Translations under genes and position numbers: made by a program | Shown here: positions 24,581-33,146 of the stretch, piece by piece | How positions within the stretch are numbered: the stretch's first letter is position 1 | Layout: the number at the start of each line of letters is the position of its first letter | NCBI GenBank assembly: GCA_965242795.1 | Contig: OZ251505.1 | Coordinates: 744,001 to 808,000, forward strand | Length of the DNA: 64,000 bases | Source of the DNA: Bin18 sp965242795 | GTDB lineage: Bacteria; Desulfobacterota; Binatia; Bin18 | Reading direction: 5' to 3' | Notes under the pieces: generated by a model | Told to the model about the DNA's origin: nothing | Database searches by the model: none | Seen by the model: only the letters and a program-made list of their open reading frames with translations

Positions 24581-26320
24581 ATGAAACATGTCATCATCGT
24601 GGGGCTCCTGTCGGTAGGGATGATTGCCCTCCCCGGCTTCCGAACTCCGGCAGGCGCACAAACCGGCGCCGCGTCCGAGGTTCAGATGCTGCGCGAACAG
24701 GTCGAAGCCTTGCAGGCGACCGTCGGCCAACTCCAACAAACTATTCAGACCATGCAGGAAGAAACGACCGCCCAACCCCGACAAGGCGATCGCGAGGCCG
24801 CACGGGACCGCGGCGCCGACCCGCCGACGCGAGTGGCGACCTCGCCTCTGGACGGCGCCCTGGCCGAGTTGGACGTCGCCGATACCCGGACCGGGCAGCG
24901 GGCGCTGTGGAGGCGATCGCTGGGCCGGAACGCGCAGCTCCGCCTGATCGACATTTCGACGGACGTACTGCTCTATGCCGGCGGGTCGAGCGAACGGGAC
25001 GCCTCGCTCTCCACCCTGCAGGGCGGCGCCCACGACCCGAAGCAGCGCGGCTTCACCTTGGGGCAGGCGGAAATCTCGCTGAGCGGCGCGGTCGATCCCT
25101 TCTTCACCGGGGAGGCGCATCTGCTCACCTCGGTCAATCCCAACAGCGGAGAGACCACCTTCGAGATCGAAGAAGCCTTTCTCACGTCGTCGGCTTTGCC
25201 CTACGGCCTGCAACTCGAAGCCGGCCACATGCTCACCGAGTTCGGCATCCTCAACCCGCAACATCCCCACTCGTGGGACTGGATCGACCAGCCGGTCGTA
25301 CACTCGCGCATGTTCGGCGGCGACGGGCTGCGCCAAACCGGATTGCGCGCCTCCTGGATCGCGCCCACGCCCTGGTTCTCGGAGTTCCACTTCGGCGTGC
25401 AGAACGCCACCGGCGCCACCATGGCCAGCTTTCTGGGCGGAGAACTCGTGCACGACCACGGGGGCGGCGGCCACGGCGATGAAGGCCACGACGACCACGG
25501 CCACGAGGACGAGGGTGAACACCACGAGGACGAGGGTGAACACCACGAGGACGAGGGTGAACACCACGAGGATGAAGACGAACACCACGAGGACGAAGAC
25601 GAACACCATGAGGACGAAGACGGAGACCATGAGGGTGAAGAGCACGGTCACGAGGGCGAAGAAGAGGAACACGCCATCGATGGCCACGGCATCGGCGGAC
25701 GCCCGATCGTTGACCAGGACATCCGCGGCTTCGGCGATTTCACCTATCTGGCCCGGTGGGAACATGCGTTCGACCTGAGCGACGAACTCACCGCGGTGTT
25801 CGGTGCCTCGGGCCTGTACGGCCCCAACTCCACCGGACGGGACGGGGACACCTGGCTCTACGGGCTCGACATGAAATGGCGCTGGACGCCGGCGGACAGC
25901 TTCCGCGGCTATCCGTTCCTGACGTGGCAGACCGAGCTCATCAAGCGCGACTATCACGCGGCCCGGTACACCACCGAAGCGGATGACGGCGACGTCGTCA
26001 GTCTGCCCGGCGGCACGCTCAAGGACTGGGGGTTGTACTCGCAACTCCTGTACGGCTTCCGGACGGGTTGGGCCGCGGGACTGCGCCTCGAGTACGCGGG
26101 CGGCAGCGGACGCGGCCACGGCGACGGCGGGCGGCGGATGGACCCGTTCCGCGACGACCGGTATCGCGTCTCGCCGCTGCTGGTGTGGCGCCCGACCGAG
26201 TTCTCGCGCATCCGGCTGCAGTACAACTTCGATAGCGCGGCGCATCTCACCGACGACGCGCACGGCGTCTGGCTCGGGTTCGAGTGGCTGTACGGCGCGC
26301 ATCCCGCCCACGACTTCTAG
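24581..26320 (+). CDS. outer-membrane barrel with His/Asp/Glu-rich loop
   Basis: A 579-residue exported protein. A signal peptide ends near AGAQTG, then a coiled coil (SEVQMLREQVEALQATVGQL) at ~29-58 precedes beta-barrel strands with alternating aromatic residues. The C-terminus ends in aromatic-rich strands (LYGAHPAHDF). Residues ~289-371 form a loop of repeated His, Asp and Glu, an obvious divalent-metal sink. The gene lies directly upstream of znuA, so it is probably a zinc-inducible outer-membrane porin. It has no TonB box or plug domain, so it is not a TonB-dependent receptor. Confidence 0.8.
   Translation: MKHVIIVGLLSVGMIALPGFRTPAGAQTGAASEVQMLREQVEALQATVGQLQQTIQTMQEETTAQPRQGDREAARDRGADPPTRVATSPLDGALAELDVADTRTGQRALWRRSLGRNAQLRLIDISTDVLLYAGGSSERDASLSTLQGGAHDPKQRGFTLGQAEISLSGAVDPFFTGEAHLLTSVNPNSGETTFEIEEAFLTSSALPYGLQLEAGHMLTEFGILNPQHPHSWDWIDQPVVHSRMFGGDGLRQTGLRASWIAPTPWFSEFHFGVQNATGATMASFLGGELVHDHGGGGHGDEGHDDHGHEDEGEHHEDEGEHHEDEGEHHEDEDEHHEDEDEHHEDEDGDHEGEEHGHEGEEEEHAIDGHGIGGRPIVDQDIRGFGDFTYLARWEHAFDLSDELTAVFGASGLYGPNSTGRDGDTWLYGLDMKWRWTPADSFRGYPFLTWQTELIKRDYHAARYTTEADDGDVVSLPGGTLKDWGLYSQLLYGFRTGWAAGLRLEYAGGSGRGHGDGGRRMDPFRDDRYRVSPLLVWRPTEFSRIRLQYNFDSAAHLTDDAHGVWLGFEWLYGAHPAHDF
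25510..25680 (+). repeat. in-frame 21-bp tandem repeats coding the metal-binding loop
   Basis: Direct repeats with the unit CACGAGGACGAGGGTGAACAC (each 21 bases, read EHHEDEG or EHHEDED) form about five units, then degenerate to GDHEGEEHGHEGEE. They encode the acidic His-rich loop of the outer-membrane protein and could change length by slippage in whole-codon steps. Confidence 0.85.
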
Positions 26321-26345
26321 GGGCGGTGAACCAAAGGAGAAGAAA

Positions 26346-27395
26346 ATGCCGAATCTACGTATGGCAACGAAATACGTGTTGGCCGTCCTCGGTGTGGCCG
26401 TCGGACTGGCCGCGGGCGGCGCGGCTTGGGCGCAACCGCTGCGGGTGTGCGCGACCGTGCCGGAGTTGGGCAGTCTGGTCGAAGAGGTCGGCGGCGACCG
26501 TGTCGCGGTGACCGTCTTCACCAAAGGAACCGAGAGCCCGCACTACACCGTTCCCAAGCCGAGTTTCATCAAGGCGCTGAATGCGTGTCACGCCTACGTG
26601 CAAACCGGTATGGAACTGGAAGCCGGCTGGGCGTCGCGCCTGGTGCAGAACGCGCGCAACGCCGCGATTCTGCCCGGTGCGCCGGGCTACGTCGACGCGT
26701 CGGTCGCCATCGACCCGCTGCAGGTCCCGGCCGGGCCGGTGGACCGTTCGCAGGGGGACATCCATCCGTCCGGCAACCCGCATTACCTGCTCGACCCCAT
26801 GAGCGGCCTGCGCGTGGCTGGCCTGCTGCGCGACCGCCTGTCCGTCTTACGGCCCGATGACCGCGAGCATTTCGCCGCGCGCTACGTGGACTTTCGCCGG
26901 CGCCTCGGCGTCGCGCTGGTCGGCACGGCCCTGTTCGAACGGTACGACTTCGAGAAGCTGGCCACACTGGCACGACACGGCCGGCTGGCCGCCTTCCTCG
27001 AGAGTCAAGGACAGACCGATCTGCTCGGGGGCTGGTTCGGGGTCATGCGTCCGTACGCCGGGACGAAGCTCGTGGCCGACCATGACGTCTGGCCGTATTT
27101 CGCCACGCTGTTCGGCCTCGACGTGATCGGCTTTCTCGAACCGCTGCCCGGCATTCCGCCTACGACTAGACATCTGGCCACGATCGTCGGACGGATACGC
27201 ACCGAGCAGGTCGGGGCGTTGCTGACGATCGCCTATTACGACCCGCGCTATGCGCAGTTCGTCTCGGAAGAGACGGGCACCGCGGTCGTGGCGATGGCGA
27301 ATCAAGCGGGCGCGCGGCCCGGCACCGCCGATTACTTGGCCATGGTGGACTATAACGTGACCCGTCTCGCCGCGGTCCTGGGCGGGGCGGTCTAG
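26346..27395 (+). CDS. znuA: zinc ABC transporter substrate-binding protein
   Basis: A 349-residue periplasmic cluster A-I (TroA/ZnuA family) binding protein. The signal peptide ends about AWAQPLRV. Metal-ligand histidines are His66 (ESPHYTVPKPSF), His146 (GNPHYLLDP) and His246 (VADHDVWPYF), with a late acidic candidate in YYDPRY. Unlike many ZnuA proteins it lacks an internal His-rich loop; that feature is on the outer-membrane protein next door. The start ATG at 26346 follows GGAGAA. It delivers zinc to ZnuB/ZnuC. Confidence 0.88.
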   Translation: MPNLRMATKYVLAVLGVAVGLAAGGAAWAQPLRVCATVPELGSLVEEVGGDRVAVTVFTKGTESPHYTVPKPSFIKALNACHAYVQTGMELEAGWASRLVQNARNAAILPGAPGYVDASVAIDPLQVPAGPVDRSQGDIHPSGNPHYLLDPMSGLRVAGLLRDRLSVLRPDDREHFAARYVDFRRRLGVALVGTALFERYDFEKLATLARHGRLAAFLESQGQTDLLGGWFGVMRPYAGTKLVADHDVWPYFATLFGLDVIGFLEPLPGIPPTTRHLATIVGRIRTEQVGALLTIAYYDPRYAQFVSEETGTAVVAMANQAGARPGTADYLAMVDYNVTRLAAVLGGAV

Positions 27396-27480
27396 GAGGA
27401 GCCGCGGCTCGCCGGCCGGAAGCCGCCTCCTGTGCTTGCGGCCGGCGACCGCGCTCCTCCAACCCGAACGAGGTGACCCG

Positions 27481-27912
27481 ATGGAGAATGCGTCGACCCT
27501 TCGCGTCGTGCACGCCCCGGCCCCGTGGCTCGACCGGTTCGGGGCCGGCCTCTCGCTGGCCTGCGCGGTGCATTGTCTCGCCGCGCCGGTCCTGTTGTCA
27601 TTGGTCCCGATGGCCGGCCTGAGCGTGCTGGCCGGCGAATCCGCGGAGACGGTTTTCCTCATCGCGGCGCTGGTGCTGGCCGGGGCGAGTCTGTGCTGGG
27701 GATTGCGGGTTCACGGGCGGGTGCGGCTGTGCGTGTTGTTCGGTGCCGCGGCCTGCTTGATCGTCGCGGGCCGATTGTGGGCCGACCATACCGTCGAGAG
27801 CGTGTGCGTGGCCGGCGGGGCGGGGGTCCTGGCGGCCGGGCACTTGCTGAACCGCCGCTGGTGCGCGGCCTGCGTGCAGTGTCCGCCGTCCGGCCCCTAC
27901 CGTGCCGATTGA
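27481..27912 (+). CDS. MerC-domain membrane protein
   Basis: A 143-residue inner-membrane protein with four hydrophobic helices. The first helix carries the MerC signature CAVHCLAAPVLL (paired Cys around His). The C-terminus is Cys-rich (CAACVQCPPS). MerC was first known from mercury transport, but chromosomal MerC-domain proteins often sit in zinc or copper loci, as here between znuA and znuC, so a zinc-related role is more likely. The start ATG at 27481 follows GAGGTGACCCG. It is translationally coupled to znuC (stop and start overlap by one base). Confidence 0.82.
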   Translation: MENASTLRVVHAPAPWLDRFGAGLSLACAVHCLAAPVLLSLVPMAGLSVLAGESAETVFLIAALVLAGASLCWGLRVHGRVRLCVLFGAAACLIVAGRLWADHTVESVCVAGGAGVLAAGHLLNRRWCAACVQCPPSGPYRAD

Positions 27913-28649
27913 TGGAGCACACTCCGGGCGTTCTGCTCGGTGCCGCCGGGCTGTCGCTCGGGTACGCCGACCGCGTCGTGCTGCACGACGTCACCCTCAC
28001 CGTCCGGTCCGGAGAGTTCTGGTTCTTCCTCGGACAGAACGGCAGCGGGAAAACCACCCTCCTGCGGGCGTTTCTGAGGCTCCTGCCGCCGCGCAGCGGA
28101 GTCCTGGAGACCCGCGCCGACAGCGCGCGCACCGGCTTCGTCCCGCAGCGGTGCGCGATCAACCCGACCCTGCCCGTGACCGTGCGCGAGTTCGTCTCGC
28201 TGGGGCTGGCCGGCATCCGGTTGCCCCGGGGGAAACGCGCCGCGCAACTCGATTGGGCGTTGGGACGACTCGGGCTGCGTGACCTCGCCCACCGCACGTA
28301 CCGGACCTTGTCCGGCGGGGAGCGGCAGCGGGCGTTGGTCGCCCGGGCGCTGGTCCGGCGTCCGACGCTGCTGATGCTGGACGAGCCGACGAGCAATCTC
28401 GACCCGGCGACCGAGCGCGACTTCCTGCACGGCCTGACCGAGTTCCAGCGCACGGAAGGCGGCGCGTGCCTGTTCGTGACGCACGCCTTCAGTCTCGCCG
28501 AACGGTACGCGACCCACGTCGGACTCGTCACCGGGGGCACGCTCATCGCCGGCCCGCGCGCCGACGTCCTGACCGAACCCAACCTCGACCGCGTCTATGG
28601 CCGCGGCCGGGCCATCCACGTGCACGTGGACCGCGCGGGGGCGGGATGA
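27912..28649 (+). CDS. znuC: zinc ABC transporter ATPase
   Basis: A 245-residue ABC ATPase: Walker A GQNGSGKTTLLRA, signature LSGGERQRALVARAL, Walker B TLLMLDEPTSNLD and switch His in LFVTHAF. The start is the ATG at 27912, overlapping the stop of the MerC gene as TGATG; frame upstream of this is shadow. It powers metal uptake with ZnuB, whose start overlaps its stop by four bases. Confidence 0.9.
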   Translation: MEHTPGVLLGAAGLSLGYADRVVLHDVTLTVRSGEFWFFLGQNGSGKTTLLRAFLRLLPPRSGVLETRADSARTGFVPQRCAINPTLPVTVREFVSLGLAGIRLPRGKRAAQLDWALGRLGLRDLAHRTYRTLSGGERQRALVARALVRRPTLLMLDEPTSNLDPATERDFLHGLTEFQRTEGGACLFVTHAFSLAERYATHVGLVTGGTLIAGPRADVLTEPNLDRVYGRGRAIHVHVDRAGAG

Positions 28650-29500
28650 TCGCCGGGTTCGTGGAGTCGTGGACGCTGTTCGAGCACGCGTATCTGGCGG
28701 GCTGGCTCATCGGCGTCCTGCTCGCCCTGCTCGGCGTGCTGGTCGTGGCCCGCGATCAGATCTTCATCGGCGCAGCGGTCTCGCAGGCGTCGCTGTTCGG
28801 CATCGCGGCCGGCATGTGGGTCGGGGGTCTGCTCGGCGCCGGGCCCGAAAGCTGGTGGAGGTCCGACCTGTTCCATTCGCTGATGGGCGGGCTGGCCGCG
28901 GTGCTGGCCGCGCTGGCGACGTCGGACCGTGGCCGCGGCGGGCGCGAGACGCCCGAAGCGGTCACCGGCTGGGTCTTTCTGGCGGCGTCCAGCGGCGCCA
29001 TTCTGCTGATGTCGTACGACCGGCTCGGCATGGAAGAAGTCAACCGGCTGCTGGCGAGCACGATCATCGGCGCGCGGGCACAGGACGTCCGGATATTCCT
29101 CGGCCTGACCGTGCTGACCGTGGCCGTCCTGAGCGCGCGGTATCGCACCATCGTGCTGCTCACCCTGGACCCGGACATGGCCCGCGCCGCGGGACTGCGC
29201 GTGGGACTGTGGAACGCCCTGCTCTCCACGTGGCTCGGCATCGCGATCGGGTTCGCCATCCACGTGTCGGGCGTGGTGTACGCGTTCGCCAGCCTCGTCC
29301 TGCCGGCGCTCGTCGCCAAGAACGTCGGCCGCACGGTCCGCAGCCTGTTCGTGCTGGCGCCGTGCGTATCGCTGGCCAGCGGCATCGTCGCTTTCGTGCT
29401 GGCGAACGAGTACGACTATCCCCCGGGCCAGATGGGCGCGGCCTGTCTGGCCGTGCTGCTCGCCGGCGCCTGGGGGTTCCGGGCGGTCCGCCCGCGCTAG
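28646..29500 (+). CDS. znuB: zinc ABC transporter permease
   Basis: A 284-residue ABC-3 family permease with eight or nine TM helices. It contains RDQIFIGAAVSQASLFGIAA (the early conserved Gln-Ala-Ser region), the ATP-ase coupling area DPDMARAAGLRVGLWN and ALVAKNVGRTVR near the C-terminal half. The ATG at 28646 overlaps the znuC stop (ATGA). With ZnuA and ZnuC it completes a zinc importer; manganese or iron specificity is possible in this family, but the Zur-like regulator and ZIP neighbour favour zinc. Confidence 0.9.
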   Translation: MIAGFVESWTLFEHAYLAGWLIGVLLALLGVLVVARDQIFIGAAVSQASLFGIAAGMWVGGLLGAGPESWWRSDLFHSLMGGLAAVLAALATSDRGRGGRETPEAVTGWVFLAASSGAILLMSYDRLGMEEVNRLLASTIIGARAQDVRIFLGLTVLTVAVLSARYRTIVLLTLDPDMARAAGLRVGLWNALLSTWLGIAIGFAIHVSGVVYAFASLVLPALVAKNVGRTVRSLFVLAPCVSLASGIVAFVLANEYDYPPGQMGAACLAVLLAGAWGFRAVRPR

Positions 29501-29524
29501 GCGGGGCGAGGCCGGCAGGCGCGT

Positions 29525-30169
29525 ATGAACCGAACCGACGCTGCCTGTGCCGATTCCGCGGGCTGGCTGCGCGTCGGGCTCGGCCTGGTCGTGGCGACCA
29601 TGCTGTACAACGTGCTGGAGGCGGGCATCGCGCTGTGGGCGGGCGTGGACGCGGCCAGTCTCGCGCTGGTCGAGTTCGGCCTGAACAGCCTGATCGAACT
29701 GGCCGCGGCGAGCGTCCTGATCTGGCGGTTGCGCCTGGAGTTGCGCGGCGGCGCGTCCGACCGCGTCGAACGCGCCGACCGCGTGGTGCATCGCTTCGTC
29801 GGCGTATCGTTCGCCGGTCTGGCACTCTACGTCGTGATCCAAGCTGGCTGGATGCTGTGGCAGCGGCACGTGCCGGACGAAAGCCTCGTGGGAATGCTGC
29901 TCGCCGGGGCATCGCTCGTGCTCATGCCGCTCGTGTCGTACGGCAAGCTGCGCGCCGCGGCCGAGGTCGGCAGCGCCGCGCTCCGCGCCGAAGCCAAGGA
30001 GACGCTGGCCTGCTCGTATCTGTCGTTCACCCTGTTGCTCGGACTCGCTTCGCACGCGGCGTTCGGCTGGTGGTGGGCCGATCCGGCCGCGGCCCTGTTG
30101 ATGGTGCCGTGGCTGGTGCACGAAGCCCGCGAAGCGTTCCATCCCGCCGCGGCCGAGGCGATCTCGTAG
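29525..30169 (+). CDS. cation-diffusion-facilitator-like membrane protein
   Basis: A 214-residue protein with six probable TM helices. VEFGLNSLIELAAASVLIWR and ALRAEAKETLACSYLSFTLL followed by WWADPAAALLMVPWLVHEAR match the membrane half of CDF family transporters. The metal site residues expected in TM2 and TM5 are altered: the first motif has Glu and Asn (EFGLN) instead of the usual paired Asp/His, while Asp in WWADP is kept. The C-terminal cytoplasmic domain is missing, as in short CDF relatives. It lies 24 bases after znuB. Confidence 0.78.
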   Translation: MNRTDAACADSAGWLRVGLGLVVATMLYNVLEAGIALWAGVDAASLALVEFGLNSLIELAAASVLIWRLRLELRGGASDRVERADRVVHRFVGVSFAGLALYVVIQAGWMLWQRHVPDESLVGMLLAGASLVLMPLVSYGKLRAAAEVGSAALRAEAKETLACSYLSFTLLLGLASHAAFGWWWADPAAALLMVPWLVHEAREAFHPAAAEAIS

Positions 30170-30533
30170 CGGGAACGGGGAAGATCTTGGCTTTCGGGAA
30201 CGACGGACAAGACGCTCCGGGGACCGTTTCGACAAGCTCAACGGGCTAGGGTCCCAAGCTTGCGGGACCTTGAGCCTGTCGAAAGGTCGGAGTGTGGGAG
30301 AAAGCCAAGACCGGGGTATTTTTCAAACCGAGACCCTACCGGGAAGCACGACCCCGCGGAGCGCCGGAGTAAGGGGCGCCCCAGCATTCTACACATCAGC
30401 CGGTTTTGCAGTCGGTCCGTAATACCAAATCGAAAGGGATAGCCGCGGACCGCATGAATTGGTACGAGACGAGACGTTCGACCGCGACCGCCAGCCTTTC
30501 CCACTTCCTCGACTCCCGGTCGAACCCTGCACG
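30170..30533. repeat. intergenic gap with TTCGACA-type repeats
   Basis: In this 364-base gap, 30224-30292 holds two inverted copies of the TTCGACAAGCTCA / TTGAGCCTGTCGAA family. From 30300 to 30533 no gene or clear promoter was recognised. Confidence 0.65.
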
Positions 30534-31298
30534 ATGACTGCCCTGTGGCTTACCGGCGCAACCGTTCTGCTCACCCTGGCGGGCGGATTCCTGGTCCTGC
30601 GCCTGCGGGCGTATCAGGGCGTGGTGTTCGCCTTCTGCGCGGGCGCGCTGATTGCCGGGGCGCTGCTCGAAGTCGTGCCGGAGGCGATGGCGTTGCTGTC
30701 GTCCTCGCACGTCTTCTCGTCGTCTCCGGGCGCCGTGTGGTTCGAGCCGCGCCTCGTGCTGGTGTCGTGCGTGGCCGGTTTTCTGTGTTTCTACGTGGTC
30801 GAGCATCTGACTCACCAGCGCGAAACGCCCCATCAGCAGGCCGCGCACCACGCCCACGCCCCGCACGCCGGCGTGTGGGGCGCGCTGGGCATCCTCGTGC
30901 ACAGCTTCTTCGACGGGTTCGCGATCGGGACCGGCTTTCACGCCGACGAGCAGATGGGCTGGACGATCGGCCTGGGCGTCGCGCTACACAAGATCGCCGA
31001 CGGGGCGAGCGTGGCCGGCGTCATGCTGGGCACGCGCCGGACCATGCGGACCACCGCGGTGATGGTGGCGCTGACCGCGCTGGCCCCGCCGGCCGGGCTG
31101 TTCGCGCAGTCGTTCGTGGTGTTCGAGACCGGCCCGCTCGCGCTGCTGCTCGGCTGGTGCGGCGGGGTGTTCCTGTATCTCGGGGCCGGCAGCCTGCTAC
31201 CCGCGGCGCACGACGCCAGCGCGTCACGCCTGCTGCCCGCGGCCACGCTGACCGGCGTGCTGTTCGTGTACGCGGCGCGCGTGCTGACGCACGGCTAA
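30534..31298 (+). CDS. ZIP-family zinc transporter
   Basis: A 254-residue ZIP (SLC39-like) transporter with eight predicted TM helices. The TM4 motif HSFFDGFAIG (His123, Asp127) and the TM5 motif ALHKIADGASVAG (His152, Asp156) form the binuclear metal centre, with His and Asp where ZupT has His/Asn/Glu. A His-rich cytoplasmic loop lies at ~91-111 (HLTHQRETPHQQAAHHAHAP). The start ATG at 30534 is chosen because the upstream frame lacks hydrophobic sequence. It is probably part of the zinc island. Confidence 0.87.
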   Translation: MTALWLTGATVLLTLAGGFLVLRLRAYQGVVFAFCAGALIAGALLEVVPEAMALLSSSHVFSSSPGAVWFEPRLVLVSCVAGFLCFYVVEHLTHQRETPHQQAAHHAHAPHAGVWGALGILVHSFFDGFAIGTGFHADEQMGWTIGLGVALHKIADGASVAGVMLGTRRTMRTTAVMVALTALAPPAGLFAQSFVVFETGPLALLLGWCGGVFLYLGAGSLLPAAHDASASRLLPAATLTGVLFVYAARVLTHG

Positions 31299-31318
31299 TC
31301 CCGTCGGACGACGGGACC

Positions 31319-31528
31319 TCAGAATCGATGGTGGGGTTCGTGCCGGCGGCGGGACGGGCCGATGCGGCGTTCGTATTGCAGGACGCCTTTGTCGATGCGG
31401 ACCGTGAAACAGCAGGCTTCGTTCGTGCAGGCCCAGACCTTGAAGTTCAGATCCGCGCCGCGCGGTCCGTAATCGGACAGCGGAACCAGCACCCCGTGGG
31501 CACATTTTCGACATTGGGGAAGATCCAC
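31319..31528 (-). CDS. small Cys-rich (zinc-ribbon-like) protein
   Basis: A 69-residue protein with CRKC at the N-terminus and ACTNEACCF about 30 residues later, a four-cysteine zinc-ribbon spacing, then a basic C-terminal tail (RRIGPSRRRHEPHHRF). The frame is open to 31636, but GGAGGT lies 7 bases before the GTG at 31528, which is taken as the start. Function unknown. It converges with the ZIP gene. Confidence 0.55.
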   Translation of the reverse strand: MDLPQCRKCAHGVLVPLSDYGPRGADLNFKVWACTNEACCFTVRIDKGVLQYERRIGPSRRRHEPHHRF

Positions 31529-31653
31529 GCCTGCCACCTCCCGACACGAACGTTTCCCTTGACGGCGCAGTATGCCAGCCGAGCGGCCCGGAACACAAGC
31601 CGCGCGCCGTGCCGGTGGTGTCTGAAATGCGGACACCCCGGCGAGGACCCCCC

Positions 31654-31720
31654 ACCCTAACCCTCCCCCTCAAGGGGGGAGGGAATCTGCTCCCTCTCCC
31701 TCCGGGAGAGGGTCGGGGTG
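31654..31720. repeat. tandem CTCTCCC-family palindromes
   Basis: Two adjacent members of the family, one with CCCTCCCCCTCAAGGGGGGA and one with CTCTCCCTCCGGGAGAGG, lie between the small Cys-rich gene and the end of the efflux lipoprotein gene. The second forms a tight hairpin with a CC/GG turn. Confidence 0.75.
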
Positions 31721-31766
31721 AGGGGAAAGGGCGAAACGATGCGCTGTTGCAATAACGCTATGCAAG

Positions 31767-33146
31767 TCAGGGCATGGCTGGCGAACCGCCCAGACGGGCC
31801 AACTCCAGCATCCGCCATTCGTCGTTCAGGCGTTGCCGGGTTGCGATGATCCGCCGCCGGGTTTCGGCTACCCGAACGCGCGCCTCCAATACGTCCAGGA
31901 ACGGAAGCTGCATCTTGTGTCGCCACTCCTCAGTGTAGCGCGCCGCAACCTGGACCGCGGCCAGCGCGGTGCGTTCGAGCAGGGCGAGCGCCGTCCGCGT
32001 ACGCGCGACGGCGTGGTACAGATCCCCGACCTCTTTGACGGCCATGTTCTGGACGGCGCGCAACCGTTGGGCCGCGCGTCCGCGGGCGAATTCGGCCGCG
32101 GCGATTCCGGCTTGGTTCCGGTCGAAGATCGGCAGTTCGATGGACACCGTCGGGCCGAGGGCGTTGTCGCCGCCGGTCAGGCGCCGGAAGTCGCCTCCCC
32201 AGCCGGGGCCGAACGAGACCGCCCGCCATACCAACGCGCGTTCCAGACCGACCTGCGCCGCTTGCTTCTCCACCTCGGCGTGCGCCATTGCCACGTCGAG
32301 CCGGTTGTCCAGCGCGGCTTGCAGCGTGGCTTCCAACGTCGGCGTGTCCGCGGACTGCGCCGCGGGAAGGACGTCGAGATCTCCGGACTCCCGAACGAAG
32401 TCCGCGGCATCGGGCAGGGACAAGACCTGCGCCAGTCCGCTCGCCGCGCGCGTCGCCGCCTGTTCGGCCGCGTGCACGGCCACGAGGCGCATGGCTTCCT
32501 GCGCGACCGCGTCCTCCACCTCGTGCGTAGCGGCCAAGCCGTGCGTATAGCGGATACGCAGTCGTTGCGTGGTCTGGCGGCTCAGATCGTGAAGCCGGCG
32601 GTCGACGTCCAGCAGTCCACGCGCGGCAACGACCGCGTCCCAGGTCCGGGCGCCGTGGAGGGCGGTGCGCAGGATGTGCAGCGCGGCGCGGTATTCGGCT
32701 TGGCGCGCGGCAATCGCGGCAACTCGTTTCCGCCGCGGGAGTTGCCACAGGTCGGACAGCCAGCCGGCGAGACCCGCTGCCGTATCCCCCGCGTTGATGG
32801 GCAACAGGACGGACGCGTCGAGCGTCGGGTTCCGCGGCAGCCCCGCTTGCGTGAGTTGCGCGGCGGCCACGCCCAGGGTGTGGAGTTCGGCCTGCAGCGT
32901 GGGATTCGTCAGGACGGCGACCCGCGCCGCCTCGTCGCGCGTCAGGCCGTCTTGCGCAAGCGCGAGCGCCTGTCGGGTGGCGCGCTGCGCGTCGTCCGGC
33001 GTCCGGTGCCAGACCGGCTCCGACTGGCCGCGCTGTGTGCCCAGGCGGACGACTTCCGCGACGTGCGGATCGGTTCGTACGACGGCGCACCCGCCGGCCG
33101 CGGCAGCCAGTAGCAGGCCGGCCAGCGCCGCCCGGACGCGCGGCAT
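31767..33146 (-). CDS. outer-membrane efflux lipoprotein (CusC/TolC-like)
   Basis: A 459-residue outer-membrane factor. The lipobox AAAGGC around residue 19 predicts a lipid-anchored Cys. The OEP domain is duplicated, with long coiled-coil helices (ERTALAAVQVAARYTEEWRH) and the PIFDRNQAGIAAAE segment that marks the start of the second repeat's strands. This family links inner-membrane RND pumps to the outside; no RND pump or adaptor is in the window. Its start overlaps the stop of the multicopper oxidase by one base, so the pair is an operon, probably for copper. Confidence 0.85.
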   Translation of the reverse strand: MPRVRAALAGLLLAAAAGGCAVVRTDPHVAEVVRLGTQRGQSEPVWHRTPDDAQRATRQALALAQDGLTRDEAARVAVLTNPTLQAELHTLGVAAAQLTQAGLPRNPTLDASVLLPINAGDTAAGLAGWLSDLWQLPRRKRVAAIAARQAEYRAALHILRTALHGARTWDAVVAARGLLDVDRRLHDLSRQTTQRLRIRYTHGLAATHEVEDAVAQEAMRLVAVHAAEQAATRAASGLAQVLSLPDAADFVRESGDLDVLPAAQSADTPTLEATLQAALDNRLDVAMAHAEVEKQAAQVGLERALVWRAVSFGPGWGGDFRRLTGGDNALGPTVSIELPIFDRNQAGIAAAEFARGRAAQRLRAVQNMAVKEVGDLYHAVARTRTALALLERTALAAVQVAARYTEEWRHKMQLPFLDVLEARVRVAETRRRIIATRQRLNDEWRMLELARLGGSPAMP

